From positions 2,883,082 to 2,947,081 of the forward strand of contig JACTAT010000016.1 in the NCBI GenBank assembly GCA_014526335.1: a stretch of 64,000 nucleotides of DNA. The letters run 5' to 3'. The DNA comes from Chrysaora quinquecirrha. Taxonomy: Eukaryota > Cnidaria > Scyphozoa > Semaeostomeae > Pelagiidae. The notes under the pieces are model-generated. The model saw nothing but the letters and a program-made list of their open reading frames with translations, was not told the origin of the DNA and did not search any database. Below, piece by piece: positions 24,801 through 35,097 of the stretch. Within the stretch, counting starts at the first letter, position 1. Every line of letters starts with the position of its first letter. A program made the translations under genes and the position numbers.

Positions 24801-27800
24801 TGATGTGGTGGGTTACTATTCTTGATGTGGTAGAATTTTTGCGTACTAGGTGAATTTTTTGGTTTGTTTGATCTGTTTAGATATTTGCTATGAATTCGCA
24901 TCCACCACAGTATGCAAATAATACCACCACATCAAGCATAAAAACCACCACAGTAGTGCTTATCCACCACAGTATGCAAAATAATCCCACCACATCAAGC
25001 ATCATAACCCACCACACCAGTGCGTATCCACCACAGTATGCAAATAATACCACCACATCAAACATAACAACCCACCACAGTAGTGCGTATCGATCACATA
25101 GTGCGTATAGATTCGCTAGTGTGTGTACCCCCGGGATTTTCTCAAATGTCAAAGCCACTGAAATAGGTTTTTAGTGGTTTTGCTTTCATATGTTGTTTAC
25201 TGGATCGCGTATCTAGAATTTCTCATTCTTAATTTCTAAATTTTAACTTACTGTTTCGCAGCTTGCAAGAAAGCATTCGAAAAGAGTTGAAAGCAAAAGC
25301 CCAGCATCGCCGAAACGCTCACACAGGCACCGAGCATCCCAGAGAGCGAAAGCTGAGCCGAAAACAGAGACGAAAGCCGAGAAAAAGTCGCAAGAAGAGA
25401 ACACAGATTCACTTGAAAGGCCTCCTCGTGTTGTTATTCAGCCTGCCTCCTTCGATAATCTTCTTGCTAGTGACACATGTTCAAGTTTGTCCAGTCTTTG
25501 GCTTCCAGTGCCTGATTCGAGGTCGCCATTGCCTATGGTAAGCATGTTACACCCGTCTTAAACAGAATTTTATGCTGATTTTAAATATATTCCAACTATT
25601 TTCCGGGTGTAAATCACAACTAGTTGATTCTATGCTGCTTCGTTATTTATATTCAGCCTATTGAGCCTATTCAAAATTTTCTTGTGTTGTGCAAGCCTTG
25701 CTCTTTGCACGTCCCCCTGGAGTTGTCAGAAAGCCAGTTGATAAACAATTTTCTTATACTTTTCCAGGGGGATATGTGCCTGACAGTTTTTATAAGCAAC
25801 ACAGTTACCCCCATACTAACCTATAAAACATATTGTTAAAGGGACTAATTAATGCTTTTACGGGGGTAACATTTCTCAATGTTGGATCAAGCTTCAATTG
25901 TACTGTTACCTTAAGTAAATGTACCATCGAGTCGAAACTACAATAAATGAACATGTTTTATCATCTTCGTCTTCGTCTTAATAATTTTTTTTTGTTTATT
26001 AGGATGCCTACTGGCAAAAAGGTGCCTCTGCTGCGGGGGATGAGAAAGATCATGCCGCTTTGAAGGAGCTTCGAAAAGCCGATGTTCTCAGTCAGAGTGA
26101 CGGAAGTGTGGTCAAACATCCAAAATACCAAATTAGGAAGAAGCGGCGGAAACATGTCAGTAGTCCACCAATCGGACAACAGAACGATGAGGAGGACTTT
26201 GAAGAAGAGTTAATGAAGGATGGGAAGAAGGTCACTGCTGTCAAAAGTCCCAATGTAAGTATAGGCTTCGTCACATTTAGCAGTTACAGTTAAAATTCTC
26301 CTACAGAGTATATTCTCCTCAACGACGACGCGAACGTTATAGAATTATATACGCGTGGAAAATTCTTGAAGGGCTTGTCCCTAACGTCAATTCAGAAATC
26401 ATTTATTATAGCCATATTCGAAACGGAAGGAAGTCGAAATTAAAAGAATTGTTGGAAAAAATAAAGTTTGCACATTAATGGAACAAAGTTTTTGTATCCA
26501 GGGTCCTAAGTTGTTCAACTCATTACCAAAATACCTCAGGGACTTGAAAGGAGTATCGCTGGATAAATTCAAGAAAGGCTTGGATAGCTTTTTATCTCAA
26601 ATCCCCGATGAGCCTCAAATTTTTGGTTACACATCAATTAGAAAAACTGATAGCAACTCTATGGTAGATATGATAAAAATTGGATCCTTTAAAAGGGTAG
26701 ACATCTAAATGTCGATCCTTAAGATGATGTATCTTTAAATCTCGTAATAATAATAATAATAAATTCGAACCTGGGCTGCATGGCCAGAGAGCCAACGATG
26801 TTTCCACTGAGCTATAGAGCTCAATGAAATCGCCGAGTAGACTCAAAATAACGCTGAAGAAGACTCAACATACTGAAGAAGACTCGACCTTGAGAAGTTC
26901 CTTAACGATGCTCTCTTTAGTAGTATAAGTTCTTTAAATTTTCGAGCCTTCGACATGTAGGTTCCTTATAAAGTGGTTCTTTATAGAAAAAGCGTTTGTT
27001 TGACTTGGGGAGTTACTCAGCGATTTCATTGAGCTCTATAGCTCAGCGGAAACGTCGTTTGCTGTCTTACCGTGCAGTTCAGGTTCGGATCCCATCTATT
27101 GTGGTATAGAACGTCTAGATAACAAGAATAGATGACTCTATCCTAGTGTTCGCCATTCATGACAAAGGTATTTTGAGTAGATGTATTACTGCGTTCGTTT
27201 AAGAAAGGTACTCGAATTCGAAATAGTGTATTCTTCGAAATATGCTCTGCAAAACGTTAAGGTTATTTCTTCAGAATAGCGATAGTGTCGTGCTGGAGTT
27301 TTTCTTATTTTCTTTTCGATGTTTTCTAGTTTAAGAAGAAAAAACACGGTTCTGTGAAAAAGATACATGGAAAGAAGCTTAAGAAAGTCTTGGAACAAGG
27401 GTAAGGGTGTATTTATAAACTATCATTAGAACACGAGCCTGCATTTTGCCCCAAATTTAAGAGCCAATTAAAACAAATAGAGAGTGGCGTCCTTCGTTTG
27501 TGACCCGGGGGTACTTCCATTGTTCGTTATACTAGACGTGCCGCCCAAATGGGTAACTTTTTCAGCGTCAATTTCCCTACATATGGATTGATTTTTCGTA
27601 AAGAATCTCTACACATGGGTAGCAAAATATATATAACTTTTTAGACATGCATTGCTTTGAAAAGCCTTAAAAATAATGCGTTTTAGTTTTCAGCGCAAAT
27701 GACTTTTCGACGCATTTAGAGTTGCCTCAGGCGTTGAATTGGGTTCAAACATTTGAAATATTGGTACAAATGGGTAAAGAATTTCGTTGTTTTTTCTATG

Positions 27801-30800
27801 CATGGGTACCACGAGAAACAGAATTTATCGGTGACCAATGGGTGGGTTTGGAAAAACTGTGCGGCACGTCTAGTCATTTAAACAATGAAGTACCCCCCCC
27901 CCCGAGGTTTGAGAGGTCCCTTTTTGGGACCTAGTTGCCTTTCCATTCATCAGCTACTAAAAAAGGTCACTCTCTTCCACGTTAAGAGTTCCTGTTTTAC
28001 AATTTACTATTTCCTTGCGGTTAGCGTAATCATTTTACCTAGACTTATTACAAGAGTCTAAGTTTCTTTCACTGATCTCTAAAAAGAGACTGGATAGCGC
28101 ATCCCATATGTTCAGCGCATGCCTTTTTGAAGTTTTGAATCGCCGCCATCTTGGGCCGCCAAGAAGCAGTGGAGAGCCTTCCCACCAACATAACTGGCCT
28201 TAAGAAGTGAGTACAGACTTGCCAGTTCTTTTTTATCTGCTCAAGTAGCAAAAAGATCAGCATTACCTCCAAATCGTCTACGAAGTTTTATGCTGTCAAC
28301 TGCTGTTGTTAGGCCCTTTTTTGGCCCCGCCTCCTTGTCTTCGTGGCTGCGCAAAGAGGATACGCGTTCTGGGCCTCCTCCAATGGCGACCAAAGACGAC
28401 TTTGCGAAAAACCTTTAGTACTCGATCCAGTCTTTTTTAAGAGCTCAGGGGTTTCTTCTCGCTGAATCTAGACCGACAACAACAGCAGGCTACTAAAATT
28501 GGGTTTGATCTGCTTCTTTACAACAAGCAGAACTTAAGGTGATGGCAGCCCTTACTAGGACTGTGTAATAAGTTTAACTTTTAACCCTCTTACCACTTAA
28601 GCCGTGTTAGCAGTCAACCGCCAATATTCCATAGCATTTGAAAACAAATTACTCCTCAGTTAGACGGCTTATCCATTTCTTCAAGTTTATTTCGTGTCGT
28701 ATTTCGATAATCTCCAAAAGGCTATTCATCTCATAAAGCGATCAATAATTTGTAAATAGGGAGGAAGAACTGTCCATAGCCTCTCCGACAGAAAGGCGAA
28801 AACATGTCGTAATCACGGAGGCGCTAATCTCAAGTCCTCGTGTAAAAGGCCGAGCAGAATTAAAAACAGAATCATATGAAAAGGGAACTGCGAAGCACAA
28901 TGGTAATGTCGCTGCGGAGGAGAAGCATTATAAAGAACAAAAAGCGCATAAAAAAGGACTGAAAGAATACTTGATTGATACTATTAGTTCACGCAGAAGT
29001 CCCGCGGGTACTGACGGAGAGAACTCGTGGACGCTCGGGTCATTGGAGCATAAGAAGGGCAAAGAGCATAAAAGAGACGTTGATTTACACGAGCATATGA
29101 AATTGACAGAAAAGGATATTGAAGCGTTGATTAAAGCTGATACGTTAGAAAGGAACAAGGGTGGGAGAGATGCGTCAGAGAAGAATAAAGATGGGAGAGA
29201 CAAGAAAAAGTCCAAAAAGGGACGTAAAGATATTTATATGGACGGCTCAGAGAGTGAGCAGGAAATAGTCGTTATCAGACTGGATCCGAGCTTAGAATCC
29301 CCGAAAAAATCGAAAAAGGGGAGCAGCAGGGCTGATAGACATAAGGAGCACGCGTCAGGTCGGAAAGATGAGAAACAACATGGGAAATCGATGGATGAAA
29401 GGGATGGTGGTGAACGAAAGTCGGGGAAATCTAAGACAAGCCCACATCATAGTGCTGGAAAAAAGGATGGTAGAGAAAAGAAAGTAGATGCAAAAGAATG
29501 GCCCAAGGTACATATAATGTTTTGAATTCATGTTTATTTATAAGACCAACTTTTATTATGAGAAGCACGATGCTGAGATGTGCGTCAAGTTTCACTTCTA
29601 TCTCAAAAACCGCTTGAGATATTCCAGGCCTTGCCACGTAGCTAATGTTTTAGCAAATTTTTAAGTCCCTATCATACATATCCCAGGTAACACGTTTTTT
29701 GTTGTAAACACTTAGGCCCCGGCCAAACGATCAAACGATGTTTCTCAAACATTTGTAATTGTTTATCAAGCAATATTTGAACGTTTTGCCACGTCACAAA
29801 ACATTGCTTTACAAGCGTTAGGCTCTGGCCAAATGACCAAAAAATGTTTGTCAAACATTTGACATTCTTTTGCGAAACAAATCACGCCACAGCCACGTCA
29901 CGTATAACTAACTACCTGGGTAATATTATGCTTGCATGAAGCAGAAATTGTTTTGAACTTCGAGCTAAAATATCGAGCAACAAATTTTGCCTATTTTTGC
30001 TTCGCAAAAAATGTTTTTTACGTGGCCAAACGTTCAAACATTTCATAACAGAATTTATAATGTCTATTAGGTAATTTGATCGTTTGGCCAGGGCCTTAGC
30101 ATGGGCCTCAACCCGAGCGCTCTGTGCTTTTCACTTATTTTTCATACACCTCACCCCTCTTGAAAACATGTCCAAAGTCCCTTTGAACAAGACTTGTATG
30201 TTCCAGTTGTGTGTTCCAAGGCTCGTGTGTTCAACTTGTGTGTTCCTATACGTTAATTAATAAGTTTTTTCCTTACAGTTCGATGTTAATAAACAAGCGA
30301 AATGCGACGAACATTCAAAAACTAACGGAAGAGTACATTCTCCAGCTCCACAAGACCACAGTGGGACAATTGAAAAATCTCATCGTCATCACCATCACCA
30401 TCATAAAAGCCGGACTGAAACACTGACAGGCTCACCCGTCCTGCAAACTCTCTCCCCAGTCCCAACAACTCTAGCTTCTGATACAAAGGAGATAATTTTC
30501 GACAAAATTCATAAACTTGAAAAGCGCTTTCGGCAGTTTTTAACGTTGACGACTGAAAAACTCGAAGAGCAGAAAGACTCTGATAACAAACACTTCAATA
30601 CTCTGAAGAATAATATATCTTGTATGGAGAGAAACTTAGAGCGGACTACAAAAGAAAATGCGGTCGACATTGTTGAACACTTGACCAAAGAATTAAACGA
30701 TACCATGAAGAAATGGACTCATATTCTACGTCAAAATACTCCTGGAGCCACTCAAGATAAAGAATCGTCAGAAGGAGGCTCTTCACAGAAACGAGGCGGC

Positions 30801-32524
30801 ACACAGAAACGAGACTCAAAACAGGAACGAGGCTGTTCTAAGTTCGAGGAAAATTCTTCGCCTGGAGTTGAGGCTACAGTTAGTGGTGCACAGGAAGGTA
30901 AACAGGATAAAATAAAAGGAGCGAATTCAAGCAGCGATACATCGAGGTCATCTGGGTTTGATATTATTCAGTCTTGCGAAAAGGAAAACGAGGCTGCCCG
31001 TGTTAATAATGAGAGAGCTGGTACCGACCGTGTTGATAATCAGGGAACTGGTGCCGAAAACACGTGGGAACCGGAAAGAGAATTTCCAGGTACTTTTTGA
31101 AAATTTTTTTCTAAATAAATATTAGTACAGTTGAATCTCTATAAAACGGACTCCTAATCGAACTCACTTCGTGAAATAACAGACTAAATATCTGTTAAAC
31201 ATTTGAGATTTGCTTTACAAGCATTGTTTGTGTTGGGCCACGTCACAAACTGTTTTTGGAAAACGTGAAAAGCATTCTCCTGCTTGTCAATAGCAAAAAG
31301 GCGGACGATCAAACATTTGATAAAATTTGTTGGCTTTAGCAAAGTTTGGTTAGCTTTAAAAGCAATTTTGTGTTAGACTACGTCACAAAATATTGTTTGG
31401 TAAGCAGAAATTTGTAACAATGTTTTTTGAAAAATTTCAAAGCAATTTTTCTGCTTTTCAAAAGCAAAAAATCAGACGATCATGCATTCCTTGTTAAATA
31501 TTTGAGATTTGCTTTACAAACAATGTTTGTGTGTTTGGTCACGTCACAAAACATTGTCTGATCAGCTGAATTTGATAGCAATGTTTTTGGAAAACTTCAA
31601 AACATTTTCCTCCTAGTTACAAGCAAAAATAATCAAACAATTAAACATTTAATTTTGAGTATTTGAGATTTACTTTAAAAACAATGTTTCTGTTTGGCTA
31701 CGTCACTAAACATTGTTGAATAGGCAGAATTGGATAGCAATGTTTTTGAAAAACCTTTAGAATACTTTCTGCTTTTCAGAAGCAAAATTGTTTGATAAGC
31801 TTCAATGGCTGCCGAAAGTGTTGGAACGCCTGTGCTGAAATTCTCTTTCACTGCCTGCTATTGCTTCACCCTCCCCCTCCTCCCCCTTAAACAATGTTGT
31901 TAAACACTACAATTCCCAGCTAATTCTGGCCTCGCGCGATTACTAAGAGAATCATCCATAGTCTCAACATTGTTTGCGGGGGAGGGGAGGGCTTAGGCTC
32001 GTGAATATGCTAGATTTACCGAGAATGTCAGTCATTCACCCGAAAAATCTTGAGCGTTCCAACTACATTCGGCAGCCATTGTTCGTCTGGCGGCATGGCC
32101 ATACAGTAAAACATTTTATCTTCCAAGCAAATCTCAATTGTTTTGCCAGCAATGTTTGTTCGTTTGGCCAAGGGTTGAGGGACTCTTTCTTGCTGTGCTG
32201 CAGCCTGAAGCATGCAAAAAAGCAATCAGGGGGTAATGCTTGATTAACTTTAATCATACTGTAACATCATTTTTTACAGATCACAAACAAACTCGAGCAG
32301 CGCCTCTTGGCAGATCCGACGAGTCCTCCCCAGGCCTCCAAAGTCGATATTCAGGTGACGGTGATCATATGAGCCTTGAGAAATGGTACGAGGAACAGCT
32401 GAAGGAGGCTGAAAAAAGATGGCAGCACAAAGCCTCAGAAGAGCAGGAAGCGTTGAAAAATAGAATAAAAGAGCTAGAGGATCAGTTATATAAATATACT
32501 GGCGTACATAGTACTATGGTTTAG
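11592..32524 (+). CDS. ANKRD6: ANKRD6 / Diversin-like ankyrin-repeat scaffold
   Basis: Fourteen coding exons: 11592-11711, 12987-13085, 14024-14122, 15389-15487, 15950-16048, 17228-17326, 18251-18352, 20292-20366, 25262-25537, 26003-26254, 27330-27400, 28760-29507, 30279-31089, 32280-32524. All introns are GT-AG. Phases match throughout and the sum is 3195 nt (1064 aa plus stop). Residues 1-264 are ankyrin repeats. Residues 265-713 are a basic, low-complexity linker. Residues 748-755 are a His-rich patch and about 765-830 a predicted coiled coil. The C-terminal helix around 1015-1055 contains EKWYEEQLKEAEK, the closest match I recall to the end of vertebrate Diversin. The family (Diversin, fly Diego) is a cytoplasmic scaffold that binds Dishevelled, restrains beta-catenin signalling and supports planar cell polarity. 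The linker makes this longer than the roughly 730-aa human protein. Identification rests on domain order and C-terminal motif. Confidence 0.93.
12112..12510 (+). mobile_element. MITE family B, copy 3
   Basis: Starts TACACGC and ends GCGCGTA (one changed base in the right end). Full body, inside ANKRD6 intron 1. Confidence 0.85.
13105..13265 (+). repeat. Dispersed repeat with hammerhead-like stem (copy 1)
   Basis: Shares TCCGACCTTTGCAATAAATA, CTCATTGCCCGATGAT, GGGAGAC-GATCTCTC, CGAAACGTTGCC and CTATCATGTCTA with 49170-49320. This copy has an extra ATGAT in the core. Confidence 0.6.
15063..15215. mobile_element. Small MITE with GGTCAAAC / GTTTGGTC ends
   Basis: Left end AAGCCTTGGTCAAACCTCGC, right end TGTTTGGTCGGGGCCTAAC, with opposed CAAACATTT and AAATGTTT motifs inside. 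It lies in ANKRD6 intron 3 and is related in style to family A. Confidence 0.45.
16478..16875. mobile_element. MITE family D, copy 1
   Basis: Left end CACACTTTTTTTTATAAG, right end CTTATAAAAAATGTGTA, with TTAAGAATAAT motifs inside. The second copy is at 23571-23948. Confidence 0.7.
17887..18153. mobile_element. MITE family I, copy 1
   Basis: Left end AAGCTATGGCTAAACTAGGA, right end TCCTAGTTTAGCCAGGCCTT, forming terminal inverted repeats. The inside is GC-rich (GTCGCGCGCGA). Copy 2 is at 20745-21009. ORFs across it are not supported. Confidence 0.7.
18513..18882. mobile_element. MITE family E
   Basis: Ends TACACTCTTTTTTTTCTATA and TATAAAGAAAAAAGAGTGTA. The arms repeat TAAGAAAC. It lies in ANKRD6 intron 7 and shares TACAC termini with families B, C and D. 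Confidence 0.7.
19488..19823. mobile_element. Tc1/mariner (pogo-like) MITE
   Basis: Left end TACTACACCCCTTGTTTATC then CGATTATCCGG; right end CCGGATAATCGAATAATTAC then TGTA. The inverted ends and TA borders fit this class. 336 bp, no ORF. Confidence 0.6.
19840..19941. mobile_element. 102-bp MITE with perfect 10-bp TSD (Mutator-like size)
   Basis: Terminal inverted repeats TAGACTTATTACC and GGTAATAAGTCTA. The flanks are identical 10-mers GCTTGTTGGG (19830-19839, 19942-19951). Relatives are at 50613-50753 and, halved, at about 954-1010. Confidence 0.85.
20745..21009. mobile_element. MITE family I, copy 2
   Basis: Same ends and order as the copy at 17887, with more changes (AGCTGTGGCTAAATTACAAG and CTAGCTTAGCCAGGCCTTAA). 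It lies in ANKRD6 intron 8. Confidence 0.7.
21698..23101. repeat. 46-bp satellite array of palindromes with AGGTCA half-sites
   Basis: About 30 units of 46 bp. Each holds a 32-bp near-perfect palindrome (left half GAAGGTCAAATGTAGA, centred on AGATCT, right half reading back to TTGACCTTC) and a 14-bp spacer near ACTTAAAGTTAGAG. Units are over 90% alike by eye. The last units (from about 22930) include inverted ones. Each unit has one AGGTCA and one TGACCT. It lies in ANKRD6 intron 8. Confidence 0.95.
23104..24065. mobile_element. Family A element with a family D MITE nested in it
   Basis: Begins GGCCCAACGATCAAACGTTG; an inner GATCAGTTGGCCAGGGCCTA lies at about 23347-23366. The internal segment (CAATGGCTGCCGAAAGTGTT, then after the nested MITE GTGAATATGCTTGATTTACC) matches 31808-32070. 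Ends are imprecise. Confidence 0.6.
23571..23948. mobile_element. MITE family D, copy 2 (nested, TA target duplication)
   Basis: Flanked by TA at 23569-23570 and 23949-23950. The sister family A copy has the uninterrupted site ATCATCCATAGTCTCAACAT at 31951-31970, so the exact limits and the TA duplication can be read off. Confidence 0.88.
24670..25130. mobile_element. Foldback element with long inverted arms (family F)
   Basis: The left arm (about 24670-24850) is made of GTGGTGG/TGCTTGATGTGG/GCGTACT motifs; the right arm (about 24898-25130) is its reverse complement (CCACCACAGTA, CCACATCAAGCAT). The outer ends are AGCGAATCTATGCGC and GCGTATAGATTCGCTAG, with a loop of about 50 bp. A one-armed relative is at 53720-54060. 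ORFs on both strands are palindrome artefacts. Confidence 0.8.
26297..26762 (+). mobile_element. LINE (non-LTR retrotransposon) 3' end, 5'-truncated and frameshifted
   Basis: One frame reads QRRRERYRIIYAWKILEGLV, then ends at a stop near 26476. A second frame continues with GPKLFNSLPKYLRDLKGVSL and FKKGLDSFLSQIPDEPQ to TAA near 26708. This is the C-terminal end of CR1/jockey-type reverse transcriptase ORFs. The tail is (AATAAT)n. At least one frameshift makes it dead. It lies in ANKRD6 intron 10. Confidence 0.8.
26763..26836 (-). repeat. tRNA-like sequence (SINE head or tRNA pseudogene), copy 1
   Basis: On the - strand: TATAGCTCAGTGGAAAC (A-box-like), then GGCTCTCTGGCC, then CCCAGGTTCGAATT (B-box-like). 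No clean acceptor stem is seen. It abuts the (AAT)n tail of the LINE fragment. Confidence 0.6.
26893..26996 (-). mobile_element. MITE family B fragment
   Basis: Matches the inner left part of family B in reverse (TTTAGTAGTATAAGTTCTTT, CATGTAGGTTCCTTATAAAG). It lies between the two tRNA-like copies. Confidence 0.75.
27021..27103 (+). repeat. tRNA-like sequence, copy 2 (inverted relative to copy 1)
   Basis: GATTTCATTGAGCTCTATAG, then CTCAGCGGAAAC (A-box-like) and CAGGTTCGGATCCC (B-box-like), spaced 32 nt. About 70% alike to copy 1 in opposite orientation. Confidence 0.6.
27505..28750. other. ANKRD6 intron 11, repeats only
   Basis: A family H relative (GACCCGGGGGTACTTCC, CTAGACGTGCCGCCCAAATG) at about 27505-27900, then sequence without recognised exons up to the acceptor at 28758. 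Short ORFs are unsupported. Confidence 0.4.
29712..30099. mobile_element. Family A MITE
   Basis: Left end TTAGGCCCCGGCCAAACGAT, right end ATCGTTTGGCCAGGGCCTTA, with repeated AAACATTTG motifs. ANKRD6 intron 12. Confidence 0.75.
30279..32524 (+). other. ANKRD6: C-terminal conserved exons of ANKRD6 (exons 13-14)
   Basis: Exon 13 (30279-31089) has the SHRHHHHHHKS patch, then a long helical segment (KIHKLEKRFRQFL onward) and a Ser/Gln-rich tail. Exon 14 opens in phase 1 (G|AT, Asp) and ends with the EKWYE helix and a TAG stop at 32522-32524. Helix positions agree with the two helical regions of the Diversin C-terminus. Confidence 0.88.
31180..32180. mobile_element. Family A long copy with internal segment
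   Basis: Repeated ACATTTGAGATTTGCTTTA and CACGTCACAAA-CATTGTTTG modules, then an internal segment (CAATGGCTGCCGAAAGTGTT to CTACATTCGGCAGCCATTG) and a right end TGTTCGTTTGGCCAAGGG. The internal segment is itself bounded by inverted GGCTGCCGAA/TTCGGCAGCC. It fills most of ANKRD6 intron 13. Confidence 0.65.
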
Positions 32525-32908
32525 TGAAGAAATTATGCAGCATTGGGACAATACGCGACGCTCAAGGGATACGAGAGCAAGTAGGCCCAACAGTCCAGTC
32601 TGACCACTCTTGCGTTGAGGTTTCCTGTTTCTTGCTGGCTTACCTCTGGAAAGCTTCTGAACAAAATTTATTTTCCTCTTCACACTTTTAAGAGATTCAA
32701 AGCAGAAGACAAGTGACTGAGCTTTTGGAAGTTCGACGTATGCATTTTTAAAAGTTGCACATCTTAAAGCTAATCTGATGTCTAATTGAGAGTGATTTCA
32801 AAATGAGACTGGTTTCAAAAGAGGCTGAAATCAAATTGAGACTGATGCCAAAAGGAGGCTAGTTTCAGAATGAGGCAGTGAGACGGATTCGCATTTTTGT
32901 CGCTTTGG

Positions 32909-32914
32909 AATAAA
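32909..32914 (+). promoter_or_regulatory. ANKRD6: Polyadenylation signal AATAAA of ANKRD6
   Basis: First AATAAA after the stop, 385 bp downstream; it implies a 3' UTR of about 400 nt. Confidence 0.5.
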
Positions 32915-32929
32915 GCTTTCTGTAATTTA

Positions 32930-34870
32930 CTTGCCCGTAGAACTCGCGTCATGTAATGGATGTCCAATTCGTGCGCTTTGTTTCGCAAAGTAATTTTAAG
33001 TGAATCATTAATATAAATATGAGCATCAGTAGAAATTATATTTATTAACTTTGAATTAATTGATTCTTTGGAATCAAAGAAGTAGAGCCCTGAATAAAGG
33101 GGTTTCAAAGATTTGTTTTAAAGCGGTTTTTCACTTCTGCGAATTTAGTCGCGCGGTCGCGCTACCAGTTCTCTGGGTATGTATAGTTTTTTGCAGTGAC
33201 GAAGATTCCCTTGTTAACCGCAATCGCGCGAGAGATTATGCAAGTTAGATTGACTATTGTTTTCGCGAACCAGAAAGAGCAGAACCAGTCAAATTGCTCA
33301 GACCACTGGTCACGCGACCAGATTCACAATGGATACCTTTCGAGCGGTCGCAGGGATCGCACGACCAAATTCGTTGAAGCCAGCCTTTATAGGGCAAAAA
33401 CTAGCGATATACTAATTGTTTGGCGAAACGTTTGCCCATTTTTATCAGGGCTCGATAAACTTTATTCCAAAGAACTGGTTACATATGGAAAACATCCGGG
33501 CTAGGCCGGGCAGGATATTTGCTGATATGGTTAATCAAAATCAAGCTGTGATTATACGAAACAAATTACTCCGCGGATACCTAGTCCCTGGCAGACGGGA
33601 AAAATTATGAGTGATACATCAGTGACAAGAACCTCGCAACCCCGTTGTTTTGAGTACCGAGTTAGCGTTCGATGGTCTAGCCACTACAAAAAATCTCGGC
33701 GAATACCTTGTCCCTGCTAAACTAGACTTTTTCTCTCTCACTCTCCTGTGTTTCCACGGAATGGTGGGCCTTTGGAGAAGGACATTGAAGAATAAACTTG
33801 GGGCAAGTCTGCTGTTAGACGGGAAGCCCTTTCTCGTATAATCAGGGTCTTAGACTGAACAACAAACTTAGCTCTTTCTGGAGTAACATTGTGTTATTGT
33901 AGTTTTTGTTCTGCACAACCTTTGTTTAATTAATTTCTGTTTAAGTTTCTGTTAACTCGACTTGAATAAGAGGCTGCTTATAAAAGAGGCTGACTAGGCG
34001 GACTCCATGGTGAGACCACGATGAAGCATCTCTGGACCATATAGAGATATGGTTGCGACCTACCGGATGTCTGACCTATAGCTCTCTTGATTTATCAAAT
34101 TCGTGTAGAATTGTAAATGTGAAAAGAGTTGTATTTCTTAAACTAAATTGTAGTAATAACTATTTTATCTATAGATTTCGTCGATATTTATGACGAACTT
34201 TGTATAATGGTAAATAATTATCAGTTGCCATTTCCAGGAGGCAATTTGATTGCTAGAACCTAGTCTCCTATTATTTGCCTCTGTTTCTGCAGATCAAATA
34301 GCGCGCGTTCCCCGAGCCAAAGATGGCGCTAGACAATAAATTCTGGGGGGTCGAAAAACTCTCAAGTGCCGAGAGGGGTAGACTTATAATTATATCGCAC
34401 TGTAAAATTCCCATACCGCAGCCCCGTGTGCGCATGCTCTCTGAACCTAACAGGAGTTTTCAAATTGCAGAGTTTTTAAAAAAAATTCCAGTACTGTTTG
34501 CAGAATGCAGAAATGGCATGTTGGTTGTCCAAAAATGCAGATAGTTTATCAAAACATCTAAAAATTAACATGCCGATTGGGGGCTAGCTGAAATTCTGAA
34601 TGGCTTCTTCCGCCTTGCCCCTTGGTAGCGCTATTCTTGCCGCGGGTTCCTGATGGGAAGGTTTTTTCTGCTGCCGGTGCCGCCAAGGGTCAAAGAGTGA
34701 AGTGGCACTCTCGAAATTGACGTAAAATTACAATTCAGCATGCAATCAAGCAATAAACAAAGAAAATGATAAACAATCAAAGTTAACAAAACATGCGAAC
34801 AAAAAGGTCGTGTATGCGTGTATGCATAAGTGTAAGTGTCAGTGTATAAATGTTTAACAGCAATCTGCAT
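32930..34870. other. Spacer between convergent ANKRD6 and esterase genes
   Basis: A GC-rich inverted repeat-like piece (GTCGCGCGGTCGCGC near 33150; GAGCGGTCGCAGGGATCGCA near 33340), otherwise AT-rich unique-looking sequence. No convincing exon on either strand. Confidence 0.45.
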
Positions 34871-35095
34871 GTTCCGCAGGCTTTGGCCAAATGACCAAAC
34901 ATTGTTTATCAAACATCTGAAATTTGATTGTCAAACAAAACGTTTTATTGTTTGGTAACATTGCAAAACATTGCTGTTTAAACAATTTTCGCTTGTAAGT
35001 TTTGAGACTGAATTCGGTTTTTCAAGGAATGTTTTGCAATGTGTGAGGATTCCAAATGTTTTCCAGACAATGTTTGATTGTTTGGCTAGTGGAGA
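34871..35095. mobile_element. Family A MITE at the 3' end of the esterase
   Basis: TTTGGCCAAATGACCAAACA on the left and ATGTTTGATTGTTTGGCTAG on the right are the family A ends. On the - strand it carries an AATAAA (34944-34949) 149 bp after the esterase stop codon at 35098-35100, so the element may supply the transcript end. Confidence 0.7.
34944..34949 (-). promoter_or_regulatory. Candidate polyadenylation signal of the esterase, inside a MITE
   Basis: TTTATT on the + strand reads AATAAA on the - strand, the first such signal I see downstream of the esterase stop. Confidence 0.45.
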
Positions 35096-35097
35096 AT

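Larger units (their letters stand above)
25262..29507 (+). other. ANKRD6: Basic linker exons of ANKRD6 (exons 9-12)
   Basis: These exons code for residues 265-713: Lys/Arg/Glu/Ser-rich, with runs such as RKKRRK and KKSKKGRKD, and no recognised fold. Exon 11 is small (71 bp) and shifts the phase from 0 to 2, restored by exon 12 through one base (GG|G, Gly). Exon 12 ends at a GTACAT donor, so it is the least certain boundary; reading through would add only five codons to a stop. Confidence 0.82.

Noticed and set aside
24877..25174. Paired ORFs on both strands
   Set aside because: They arise from the foldback arms of CCACCAC/GTGGTGG modules.
26763..27103. True tRNA genes
   Set aside because: A- and B-box-like motifs are present but acceptor and anticodon arms do not fold properly.
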